Below, in pieces: positions 8,453-17,182 of a stretch of 32,344 bases of DNA. The stretch's first letter is position 1. Every line of letters begins with the position of its first letter. The position numbers and the translations under genes were made by a program. Origin of the DNA: Planctomycetota bacterium (GTDB lineage: Bacteria > Planctomycetota > UBA1135); assembly GCA_029941685.1 (NCBI GenBank), contig JAPYTC010000005.1:1-32344 (forward strand), in the 5' to 3' direction. Below the pieces are notes generated by a model that had not been told where the DNA came from, made no database searches, and saw nothing but the letters and a program-made list of their open reading frames with translations.

Positions 8453-8811
8453 GTTAGGTCCTTGTCGGTTGATGCGTTGTTATCGGTCGCGGCTCGATGC
8501 AAAGATTCTTCGTGACGACGAGACTTTGACGAATGTGTTTCTTTATACCTGAGGATTTGACTTCTGACTTTGTCAACGACATTATCAATGGCGGTACGAC
8601 CATCGTCGCATGAGTCTTTAGCGACAAAAGGGTCACCACTATGACGATGCAAAATCAATTCACAAGTTGTTTGTCCGTGTTCGGTATCGAAAACGATTTC
8701 TCCTGACTCGAAGTGTTCTCCAAAGCGTTCTAGACGCTGCACGTGTTCAGCAGTATGGTTTTGAAGTTTAGGAGGGAAGTCGCTATGGCGACAAGTAATG
8801 GTAATTTTCAT
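8449..8811 (-). CDS. hpf: Ribosome hibernation-promoting factor / sigma-54 modulation protein family
   Basis: About 120 aa MKITITCRHSDFPPKLQNHTAEHVQRLERF...; position next to EIIA; ATGA overlap. Confidence 0.88.
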   Translation of the reverse strand: MKITITCRHSDFPPKLQNHTAEHVQRLERFGEHFESGEIVFDTEHGQTTCELILHRHSGDPFVAKDSCDDGRTAIDNVVDKVRSQILRYKETHSSKSRRHEESLHRAATDNNASTDKDLT

Positions 8812-8813
8812 GT

Positions 8814-9632
8814 TTACTGCGAGTTGGGGATGCCTCTAGGATACCTCAGCGGGGCTGGCTTGTGAAGTTGCAAAAACGGTTCTTCTGAATAATACACACG
8901 ATATAAAGTCAAACCTTTGGCTGCTGCAGTAGAACCAGCCAAATTGCGGTCACAAGTAAGCAGCAATTCTTTAATCCAATTGGGCCTTTGGCGCCCGCGT
9001 CCTACCTCGAGCAAACTGCCAACCATATTTCTGACCATCTTGTAGAGAAATCCGGTTCCTCGCACATGAATAAGAATACGATTGCGTTGAATCTGAATAT
9101 GCACATTAGTTACCGTGCGTACTGTAGTTGAAGTTGTGCGCTTGGCGGCGGCGAAGGATTCGTAGTCGTGAGTACCCAAAAAATATTGGCACGCCTCGCG
9201 CATCCCAGAGATGTCTAACTGCTGCGGCACCCACTCACAAGTAAAGTTATCTAACACCGGCGGCGATGAGCCGGTAGCGATGCGATAAATGTAATGCTTA
9301 GACTGCGCAGACTCACTCGAGTGAAAATCGTCAGCTACATGGCATGATTCACGCACCACCAAATCGTCGTCGAATTTAGAATTTAACGCTCGCGCAACAC
9401 GTGTTGCGTCGAAGTCAGTCGATGTGCAAAAATGAACGACCTGACCATAGGCATGCACGCCGGAATCTGTGCGGCCGCTAGCCAGCATATTGACGGTTTC
9501 ACCGGTCAACTCTAACCACGCGCTTTCTAGTTCTTGTTGAACTGTGCGCCGCTGTGGTTGCTTGGCATAGCCCTTAAACCTTGGTCCGAAATACGAAACC
9601 AACAAGGCAATAGTGCGGACGCCATCCGCCAT
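8814..9632 (-). CDS. truA: tRNA pseudouridine synthase A
   Basis: SGRTDSGVHAYGQVVHF catalytic motif; FLYKMVRNMVGSLLEVG. Confidence 0.96.
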   Translation of the reverse strand: MADGVRTIALLVSYFGPRFKGYAKQPQRRTVQQELESAWLELTGETVNMLASGRTDSGVHAYGQVVHFCTSTDFDATRVARALNSKFDDDLVVRESCHVADDFHSSESAQSKHYIYRIATGSSPPVLDNFTCEWVPQQLDISGMREACQYFLGTHDYESFAAAKRTTSTTVRTVTNVHIQIQRNRILIHVRGTGFLYKMVRNMVGSLLEVGRGRQRPNWIKELLLTCDRNLAGSTAAAKGLTLYRVYYSEEPFLQLHKPAPLRYPRGIPNSQ

Positions 9633-10235
9633 CTAGTCGTCTAACTTGCGCCGTCCGCTGTATGCATCAGCGAGGATGTCGCCGTGCAGATATTCGAGTC
9701 GTGCCCCTACAGGCAATCCGCGTGCGAGACGAGTGATGGTCACATCAGCCCCCTCTAATACTTCGATGACTTTGAGTGCCGCACCCTCGCCTTCTCGATC
9801 AGGAGCAGTCGCTAAAACAATCTCTTCAACTTCGCCACTATCGGCACGACGGCGTAGCTCGCGCAAAGCAAAATCGTCCGGGGTAGCTCCCTCACGCGGC
9901 GCAAATCCTTCGAGTAGCACATGGTAAAGACCAAAGTGTACGCCAGAACTTTCGAGCTTCTCTACTTCGCGCGGCCCCTCAACGACACACACTACTTGCC
10001 GTTTTCGCGATTCATCTGAACAAATAGAGCACGGAGAACGCAGGGTGATATTTAAACAGTTCTCACAGCGCTGCGTTTCCATGCGCGCATCACGCAAGGC
10101 CATTGCCAAACTGGCGACTTCATCTGGAGATGAGCGCAATACATGCAACGCCATGCGTTCAGCCGACCGTGCACCCACGCCCGGAAATTTTTCAAGTGCG
10201 TTAATGAGTCGCTCGAGTGGTTCAGGAAACGCCAC
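9633..10235 (-). CDS. recR: Recombination protein RecR
   Basis: FPGVGARSAERMALHVL, CENC...CSIC zinc finger, Toprim VVCVVEGPREVEKLE; GTG start. Confidence 0.96.
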   Translation of the reverse strand: MAFPEPLERLINALEKFPGVGARSAERMALHVLRSSPDEVASLAMALRDARMETQRCENCLNITLRSPCSICSDESRKRQVVCVVEGPREVEKLESSGVHFGLYHVLLEGFAPREGATPDDFALRELRRRADSGEVEEIVLATAPDREGEGAALKVIEVLEGADVTITRLARGLPVGARLEYLHGDILADAYSGRRKLDD

Positions 10236-10574
10236 TTACATTCCGGGCATGCCTGGCATGCCCGGAAGCCCCATGCCACCGGTAACACCCTTCATCGAAT
10301 CTGCAGAATCTGCAGTAACCTGTTGCAACACATCTTTGACAGCAACCGCAACCATATCTTCAAGCATCTCGACATCGTCGGCATCGACGACCTCAGGATT
10401 AATGACGATGCTCTTAAATTCGTAAGCACCGCTAATCGATACTACTACTGCATCGCCACCGGCTTTACCCACGTAAATTGTCTTTGCAAGTTTGTCTTGC
10501 ATCTCTGCAACTTCCTTTTGCATTTTCTTCGCTTGACGGAGTAAACCGCCTAAATCGCCTAAGCTTCCTGCCAT
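10236..10574 (-). CDS. ybaB: YbaB/EbfC family nucleoid-associated protein
   Basis: LRQAKKMQKEVAEMQDKLA; dnaX-ybaB-recR synteny; C-terminal GLPGMPGMPGM. Confidence 0.93.
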   Translation of the reverse strand: MAGSLGDLGGLLRQAKKMQKEVAEMQDKLAKTIYVGKAGGDAVVVSISGAYEFKSIVINPEVVDADDVEMLEDMVAVAVKDVLQQVTADSADSMKGVTGGMGLPGMPGMPGM

Positions 10575-10576
10575 GA

Positions 10577-12163
10577 TTATTCTATTTCTTGTTGCCCATC
10601 GAATTCACTAACTAAGCTTTCGACGGTAGGGTTAACTGGAATTATGGGTGGAACTTCAAATTCGATACGCCACGGTAACGGCGAGAATGAAAGTTCACGC
10701 AAAGCGCGCTGCTCGACTGGGTCTTCGAGCACGCTTAAATCAGCGCCATTAGCCTGACGCAAAATAAGGACGACTTCGGTAGCCGTTTTTTCGGCTGTGA
10801 TAAAATAACTTTTGATCGTCGCTGCAAGAGTGGGTCGCTCTTTAGTGAGTTGAGCCATCATTTCGTTAAATGTTAGCTTTGGAGCAGCAGCTGGTGCTGG
10901 AACCGCATCCTTGGGCACAGCAGCCTCGGGCTTTGGCACAGCCTTCGGCGTCGGCGTTGGCTGCGGCGCGGCAACCGCAATCCGCGAAGTGGGTGGCGTG
11001 GTAACAGCAGCTTGCACTGTGCCGTCGTTATTCAATAAATTAGCCAACTCGAAAAACTGGTTGATACGTGCCGCACGCAACATGGTGTATTCAAGCAAAG
11101 CACGAGCACCAAGTGGGCTACGTTGGATACGACTTTCAAGGCTAAAAATCATTCCCATAATGCCTTCCATGCGGTCGCGGCCTAAAGTGCGTGCTAACTC
11201 GACCATCTGCTGTTTGCGCTCGGGGGCCGGTTCGACACCGATACTGTCTTCGCCCAACAATGCCACGTGCAACAAATCGCGCAACGCATCAACCGACTGC
11301 TCTACGAAATCGCGCTCGGTACCACCCACTTCGAGGAAGCCTGCAATCTCGAGCAGAATCACTCTTGGGTCGTCGTTAGCGATTGCCTCAAACAACCGTA
11401 GCCAACGTTCGGGACGCGCCAGACCAGACAAACTTTCAAGATCATCTAACGTGACTTCATCGTCGGAAGTCGCCAACAACTGGTCGAGCATCGATTCGGC
11501 GTCGCGCATGCCACCACGACATCCGCGGGAAATGGCTGCCAAAACTTCGGACGGCACGACAACCCCCTCTTGGTCACAGACAAACTGCAATTTTGCCTGC
11601 ACATCTACTTCGCGGATGCGCCTGAATTCGAAAATCTGGCATCGCGAAACAATGGTCTCGGGGATTTTATGCGGATCGGTGGTTGCGAATAAAAACATCG
11701 CGTGCGCCGGCGGCTCTTCGAGTGTTTTTAGCAGCGCATCGAATGCTTGCCCAGACAAACGTTGCACCTCATCGATAATATAAATCTTGCGACGATCGCG
11801 AATCGGGTGCGTTTGGACAGCGTCGCGAATACCGCGCACATCGTCAACGCCGTTGTTTGAAGCGCCGTCAATTTCAATAACATCCATGTCGCTGCCGCGT
11901 TCAATTTCGACACAAGGAGGACATTCGAGACACGGAGTAACCGTTGGGCCATTGAGGCAGTTCATTGACTTAGCAATGATTCGTGCAGTAGTCGTTTTGC
12001 CGACGCCACGCGGGCCAATGAGCATATAAGCTTGCCCTACTCGTTGCTTGTCAATCGCCGCACTCAACGCACGCACGATATGATCTTGGCCAATGACTTC
12101 AGCGAAGCTGCGTGGGCGGTATTTGCGCGCAAAAACGCGATAGGACTGAGCGGGTGAGGTCAC
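10577..12163 (-). CDS. dnaX: DNA polymerase III subunit gamma/tau
   Basis: YRPRSFAEVIGQDHIVRAL, GPRGVGKTTTARI, CLECPPC zinc module, LLKTLEEPPAHAMFLFATT. Confidence 0.97.
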   Translation of the reverse strand: MTSPAQSYRVFARKYRPRSFAEVIGQDHIVRALSAAIDKQRVGQAYMLIGPRGVGKTTTARIIAKSMNCLNGPTVTPCLECPPCVEIERGSDMDVIEIDGASNNGVDDVRGIRDAVQTHPIRDRRKIYIIDEVQRLSGQAFDALLKTLEEPPAHAMFLFATTDPHKIPETIVSRCQIFEFRRIREVDVQAKLQFVCDQEGVVVPSEVLAAISRGCRGGMRDAESMLDQLLATSDDEVTLDDLESLSGLARPERWLRLFEAIANDDPRVILLEIAGFLEVGGTERDFVEQSVDALRDLLHVALLGEDSIGVEPAPERKQQMVELARTLGRDRMEGIMGMIFSLESRIQRSPLGARALLEYTMLRAARINQFFELANLLNNDGTVQAAVTTPPTSRIAVAAPQPTPTPKAVPKPEAAVPKDAVPAPAAAPKLTFNEMMAQLTKERPTLAATIKSYFITAEKTATEVVLILRQANGADLSVLEDPVEQRALRELSFSPLPWRIEFEVPPIIPVNPTVESLVSEFDGQQEIE

Positions 12164-12214
12164 GCGAATATACTAACAGTTTGTAGCGGTCACCACAGGA
12201 CAAGAAACTAGAAA

Positions 12215-12322
12215 CCGGAGGCCCGAACATTCGCGGCACCCGATGAATGATGCTTAGGGCTGCTCCATTCCTGGCCTGACCCGGTTCACTTCAGCATCGC
12301 TGCGCGAGGCCGAACCCCCGGC
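12215..12322 (-). ncRNA. ffs: Bacterial small SRP RNA (4.5S-like)
   Basis: Minus strand contains AACCGGGTCAGGCCAGGAATGGAGCAGCCCTAA, matching the conserved SRP domain IV (GGTCAGG..GGAA..GAGCAGCC); complementary CCGG ends. Confidence 0.88.
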
Positions 12323-12349
12323 TTCTAGAGTATTGTATTGTAAAGGATT

Positions 12350-12437
<88 letters not shown>

Positions 12438-12479
12438 GTTGAGGGCGCAAAATGATAGCGTTGCGCCTGATTTATAAAA

Positions 12480-12974
12480 TCACTTTTTCCGTTTTGCTTG
12501 AAAAAATTCACGCAACATAGCGGCTGATTGCTCCGCCATCAAACCGCCCTGGTGCTCGACCCTATGGTTGAGACCTGGTAAATCGAAGAGCTGAGCCAAT
12601 GACTCTACCCCACCGAATTTAGGGTCTGGCGCAGCGTAAACCACTCGTGAAATGCGCGCGTGCATAATGGCCCCACAACACTGAATGCAAGGCTCGAGAG
12701 TGCAGTACAACTCGGCGTCAACCAGTCGCTTATCACCAGTAGATGCCATCGCTTGGGTAATCGCGAGCATTTCGGCATGCGCAGTGGCGTCGGCGAGTGC
12801 TTCAACCTGGTTTGCCCCCTTTCCGAGGATTCGATTGCCACGCACAATTATTGCCCCAACAGGGACTTCATCGTTGCGAGCTGCAGATTCGGCTTGCCGC
12901 ATGGCGAGCTCCATGATCATGGCATCTCGCTGCTGTGGGGATTCTGGCTGATGGAGTGGGAACAGCAGAGTCAT
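12480..12974 (-). CDS. tadA: tRNA adenosine(34) deaminase
   Basis: HAEMLAI...CTLEPCIQCCGAI zinc-deaminase motifs; start moved to MTLLFPLHQ because the longer ORF would overlap tRNA-Arg. Confidence 0.94.
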   Translation of the reverse strand: MTLLFPLHQPESPQQRDAMIMELAMRQAESAARNDEVPVGAIIVRGNRILGKGANQVEALADATAHAEMLAITQAMASTGDKRLVDAELYCTLEPCIQCCGAIMHARISRVVYAAPDPKFGGVESLAQLFDLPGLNHRVEHQGGLMAEQSAAMLREFFQAKRKK

Positions 12975-12992
12975 TGGCAATAAGAAAAATGG

Positions 12993-13066
12993 TGCGCCCG
13001 GGAGGATTCGAACCCCCAACCTCCTGATCCGTAGTCAGGTGCTCTATCCAGTTGAGCTACGGGCGC
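12993..13066 (-). tRNA. tRNA-Arg (anticodon ACG)
   Basis: Minus-strand GCGCCCG TAGCTCAACTGGATAGAGC ACCTGA CTACGGA TCAGG ... GGGTTCGAATCC CGGGCGC A; CCA appears encoded (next bases CCA). Confidence 0.95.
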
Positions 13067-13076
13067 TTGGGCGGAA

Positions 13077-13105
13077 ATTACAACGTGGCGGACAGTTTTA
13101 GTCAA
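13077..13105 (-). promoter_or_regulatory. Putative sigma-70-type promoter of tRNA-Arg/tadA: TTGACT-N17-TGTAAT
   Basis: Minus strand TTGACTAAAACTGTCCGCCACGTTGTAAT, about 10 bp upstream of the tRNA 5' end. Confidence 0.65.
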
Positions 13106-13189
13106 TCATTGTTTGCTGAAAAATTATTTATCAACAATCACTTTTTTTGCTAGGCATACATATGAAGCCGTTATATTCTGAGAAGCTAA

Positions 13190-16100
13190 ATGGAACCCTT
13201 CGTTCATCTTCACGTCCACACCGAATATAGCCTACTAGACGGGGCTAACAAGATAGACACACTCACCGATGCAGCTGTTGAAGATGGCCATGATGCTATT
13301 GCGATAACCGACCATGGCAATCTTTACGGCGCCATGGAATTTTACAAGAGTTGCCGCGAGAAAAACATTAAGCCCATTTTGGGTTGCGAGATTTATATCG
13401 CTGAAAAGTCGATGTACGACAAGCATAATCGCAACACCAACCCTTATTCGCATTTAACGCTATTGGCACGTAACGCCAAAGGCTGGGAAAACCTCATGAA
13501 GCTCAGCTCGGACTCGCACACTAAAGGCATGTCAGTGCGTCCGCGAATAGACATGGACTTACTTGCACAACATGCCGAGGGTTTAACTGTACTGTCAGGA
13601 TGCATGTCTGGCCCCGTAAACAAGCTGCTTCGTCGCGAACAAGAAGATGAGGCACGCAACATGGCTGGCACCCTAGCCGACATGTTTGGCCGTGAGCATT
13701 TCTTTCTTGAGATCATGCGCAATGGCATTAAAGAGCAAGACGATTTAACGACTGCTATGGTGCGCATGAAAGACCAGGTTGGCTTGCCATTGGTCGCTAC
13801 CAACGACATCCATTACTCTCGTCACGAAGACTGCAGCTTGCAAGATGCTTTATTGTGCTTGGGTATCGGCGGCAAATACGCTGACCCTAACCGTTGGTCT
13901 TTCGACACCGACACTTTATTTTTCCGCACACGCCAAGACATGAATCGTGTGTTTCAAGATTTGCCCGAGGCATTGCGCAACACTATCGAAGTTTCCAATC
14001 AAATTGATGTCGAACTTGAGATTGGGCGCTTGCGCTTACCGATTTTCACCCCCGAAGACGGACGCACCCCCGAGCAGTTGCTCCGTGAGTTGTGCGAAAA
14101 AGGTATACGGCGCCTTTATCCAGAGATTACCGATGTAGTCCGTGAGCGCCTCGAATACGAAATTCGCATCATCACCGAAATGGGGTTCATCTCCTATTTC
14201 TTAATCGTCTGGGACTTAATTAAATTCGCGCGCGATAGTGGTATTCCAGTTGGCCCGGGCCGCGGTTCATCTGCCGGCTCTATTGTCGCCTATGCACTTG
14301 AAATAACCAAGATCGACCCACTAAAGTACGACTTGATTTTCGAACGCTTCCTCAATCCGGGGCGTGCGTCAATGCCAGATATCGATATCGATTTTTGCAA
14401 AGACCGGCGCGAAGAAATGATTATCTACACTCGCGAAAAATATGGCGATGAAAACGTTTGTCAGATTATCACTTTCGGTCGATTGAAGGCGAAAAATGCC
14501 ATCCGCGATATGGGCCGTATTCTTGAAATACCTTTACCGCAAGTCGACAAGGTTGCAAAACTAATCCCTGACGATGCAAAAAACTTGCGCACTGCGATTG
14601 ACACTGTTGCCGAGCTGCAAGAGTTGCGCGATTCGTGCGACGAATATTCACAATGGTTTGAGTTTGCCACCAAAGTCGAAGGATTCGCACGGAACACGGG
14701 TGTCCATGCGGCAGGAGTGATCATTGCCGACGAACCGTTGCGTAATATCACCCCGCTGTCGCGAGTGTCTGGCAATATTACTACCCAGTGGGACATGAAG
14801 TACGCCGAAGAATACGGCCTACTAAAGATGGACTTCCTAGGGTTGCGTACATTGTCAATTCTCAACGAAGCCGTCAGCCAGGTAAAACAAAACCGCGGCC
14901 TCGACATCGATTTGGACGACCTCTCACTCGATGACGAAAAGACTTTCGAACTATTCTGTAACGCCGATACAGAAGGCGTGTTCCAGCTAGAATCTTCTGG
15001 CATGAAAACGCTTCTAAGTAACTTGAAGCCATCGGTTTACGAAGACATCATTGCTGTGTTAGCACTATACCGACCGGGGCCACTCGGCTCAGGACTGCAC
15101 GAGATATTCACTCGTCGTAAGCATGGTGTCGAAGAAGTTAGCTTCGACCACCCTATCCTCGAGCCGATTCTGAAAGAGACCTACGGTGTGCTCATTTATC
15201 AAGAACAAATCATGCGCGTGGCCCAGCAAATGGGTGGCTTCAGTCTTGGCGATGCCGATAACTTGCGCAAGGCTATGGGCAAGAAGAAAGCTGATCTTAT
15301 GGACAAGTTTAAAGGTAACTTCATCGATGGAGCTACCAAGCAAAATGTCGACTTATACATTTCGACAAAAATCTGGGAGATGATGGTCAAGTTTGCTGAG
15401 TACGGATTCAACAAATCTCACTCTGCGGCATATGCCATGGTTACTTTTCAAGCGGCTTACATGAAGGCGCATTACCCTGCAGAATTTTATACCGCCTCTT
15501 TTACATACGAAGCTAGTGACAAAGACAAATTGCGTGTTTTGATTGAAGATGCACGACGTCATCAGATCTCTTTGCTGGCACCATGCGTCAACGAATCCAC
15601 ACGTCGCTTTCAAGTCATTAACGACAACACCATTCGTTTCGGCCTCGAAGCTATCAAAGGTGTTGGCGGCGGCGCGGCCGACGCTCTAGTTGAAATTCGC
15701 GACACACTTGACTCGAAGGCATTCGAGTCAGCACAAAATGTTTTCGTAGAAGGTGCTGCCGTTCATGTAAACAAAGGCACTTTCGAATCAATGGTCAAGG
15801 CCGGATGCTTCGACTTGTTCAACAAATCGCGCATCGAGATGTTACGTAATCTAGAAAATGATTTAAAAATTGCATCCAGCGCGGCTAAAGACAAGCAAAA
15901 AGGTCAAGGGTCATTGTTCGACATGTTTGGCGCAGGCGGAGAAACAGCGGAGCCTGCTGAGTCAGTATCGTCGTCCGACAGTAGTGATACCAAGCTTAGC
16001 GACGGCGACAAAAAAGAGCTTTTAGCCCACGAAAAAGAAGTTCTTGGCATTTACCTAAGCTCTCACCCACTCGACCCATATCGCCATGTTGCAACGGGCA

Positions 16101-16708
16101 TTACGCCGTACGATAGCCGCTCAATAAAAGAGGTTGGCGATAACGCATTGATTGAGTTGTTCGGGCTAACTAGCCAGCTCAACATTCGTCCAACTGCAAA
16201 AGATCCGTCGAAGAAGTTTGGGAAGCTCGAAATCGAAGATCTCTACGGCTCTACTCCTGCGGTTATATTCAACCGTACCATTGAAGAGTGTGGCGATGTT
16301 CTCGAAGAAGATCTGATTGCTTTGTTTAAGGGCAAAATTCAAATCAACAATGACGTCCCAGAAATGATCATTAATTCGGTAGAGCCTGCTGGAGCGCCTG
16401 AGTCACTAGCGCTTAAAGGTGTTCTCGAGATTTCCTTTACGGTGAACCAGCAACCGAGTCCGGATACTATAGCGACGATAAAATCCACCTTAAAAGAGAA
16501 TCCTGGCGAATCAAAAGTACACTTTATAGTCTTCGAAGAAAACGGTGGGCACCATGTGATTCGCGCTGGTACTCATTGGAATGTCTCCCTTTCAGCTGAA
16601 CTTATTGAACAACTTAACATCATTGTCGGGTCAAACAGCACGCGTGTTCTCATGGAACGCGGCGCCATCGAGCGCGAAGCTCAACCTGCCTGGAAAACTG
16701 CCCGCTAG
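13190..16708 (+). CDS. dnaE: DNA polymerase III subunit alpha
   Basis: PHP HLHVHTEYSLLDGANKI, GPGRGSSAGSIVAYAL, PDIDIDFCKDRR, YQEQIMRVAQQMGG; 1172 aa. Confidence 0.98.
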   Translation: MEPFVHLHVHTEYSLLDGANKIDTLTDAAVEDGHDAIAITDHGNLYGAMEFYKSCREKNIKPILGCEIYIAEKSMYDKHNRNTNPYSHLTLLARNAKGWENLMKLSSDSHTKGMSVRPRIDMDLLAQHAEGLTVLSGCMSGPVNKLLRREQEDEARNMAGTLADMFGREHFFLEIMRNGIKEQDDLTTAMVRMKDQVGLPLVATNDIHYSRHEDCSLQDALLCLGIGGKYADPNRWSFDTDTLFFRTRQDMNRVFQDLPEALRNTIEVSNQIDVELEIGRLRLPIFTPEDGRTPEQLLRELCEKGIRRLYPEITDVVRERLEYEIRIITEMGFISYFLIVWDLIKFARDSGIPVGPGRGSSAGSIVAYALEITKIDPLKYDLIFERFLNPGRASMPDIDIDFCKDRREEMIIYTREKYGDENVCQIITFGRLKAKNAIRDMGRILEIPLPQVDKVAKLIPDDAKNLRTAIDTVAELQELRDSCDEYSQWFEFATKVEGFARNTGVHAAGVIIADEPLRNITPLSRVSGNITTQWDMKYAEEYGLLKMDFLGLRTLSILNEAVSQVKQNRGLDIDLDDLSLDDEKTFELFCNADTEGVFQLESSGMKTLLSNLKPSVYEDIIAVLALYRPGPLGSGLHEIFTRRKHGVEEVSFDHPILEPILKETYGVLIYQEQIMRVAQQMGGFSLGDADNLRKAMGKKKADLMDKFKGNFIDGATKQNVDLYISTKIWEMMVKFAEYGFNKSHSAAYAMVTFQAAYMKAHYPAEFYTASFTYEASDKDKLRVLIEDARRHQISLLAPCVNESTRRFQVINDNTIRFGLEAIKGVGGGAADALVEIRDTLDSKAFESAQNVFVEGAAVHVNKGTFESMVKAGCFDLFNKSRIEMLRNLENDLKIASSAAKDKQKGQGSLFDMFGAGGETAEPAESVSSSDSSDTKLSDGDKKELLAHEKEVLGIYLSSHPLDPYRHVATGITPYDSRSIKEVGDNALIELFGLTSQLNIRPTAKDPSKKFGKLEIEDLYGSTPAVIFNRTIEECGDVLEEDLIALFKGKIQINNDVPEMIINSVEPAGAPESLALKGVLEISFTVNQQPSPDTIATIKSTLKENPGESKVHFIVFEENGGHHVIRAGTHWNVSLSAELIEQLNIIVGSNSTRVLMERGAIEREAQPAWKTAR

Positions 16709-16727
16709 CTAGATAACGCGACAAAAG

Positions 16728-16765
16728 AACAACGCGAGCCAATCGGTTGATTGACTCGCGTTGTT
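16728..16765. terminator. Bidirectional terminator hairpin between convergent dnaE and rplQ
   Basis: AACAACGCGAG (728-738) / CTCGCGTTGTT (755-765) with inner CAATC/GATTG pairing and GGTT loop; T-rich flanks on both strands. Confidence 0.75.
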
Positions 16766-16780
16766 GATTTTAGACGATGA

Positions 16781-17182
16781 TTATTCGGCAACTAGTGCTT
16801 CGACCTCAACCTCTTTCTCAGAACGCTCGACAAATTCGAAAAGCGCTAACTGAGTGTTGTCTCCTAGGCGATACTTGTTCTGCTTAAGAATACGAGTGTA
16901 GCCACCTGGACGATCTTTAAAGCGTGGGCCCAAAACGTCAAACAACTTTTGAGTTGCCGTGCGGTTGTTACCAAGAATAGCTAGTGCACGACGAAAGTTA
17001 TGCAGGTTCTTCTCTTTTGACAAAGTAACCAGCTTTTCGACCATCGGACGCATTGCCTTAGCCTTAGTCACAGTAGTTTCGATACGCTCGTGCTCAATGA
17101 TAGCTGCAGCCATGTTACGCATCATCGCAACACGGTGCTGGGGCTTGCGAGAAAGCTTACGGGTTTTTACGCGGTGTCTCAT
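16781..17182 (-). CDS. rplQ: 50S ribosomal protein L17
   Basis: MRHRVKTRKLSRKPQHRVAMMRNMA. Confidence 0.97.
   Translation of the reverse strand: MRHRVKTRKLSRKPQHRVAMMRNMAAAIIEHERIETTVTKAKAMRPMVEKLVTLSKEKNLHNFRRALAILGNNRTATQKLFDVLGPRFKDRPGGYTRILKQNKYRLGDNTQLALFEFVERSEKEVEVEALVAE

Noticed and set aside
10911-11783. 290-aa plus-strand ORF antisense to dnaX
   Set aside because: Fully inside dnaX, low-complexity Ser/Arg/Ala composition typical of shadow ORFs, no recognisable motif.
10577-12163. Possible programmed frameshift in dnaX
   Set aside because: I did not see a clear A_AAA_AAG-type slippery run with an adjacent structure; a full scan is needed to exclude it.
14461-15003. 180-aa minus-strand ORF antisense to dnaE
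   Set aside because: Ser/Phe/Arg-rich shadow ORF inside a well-conserved dnaE region.
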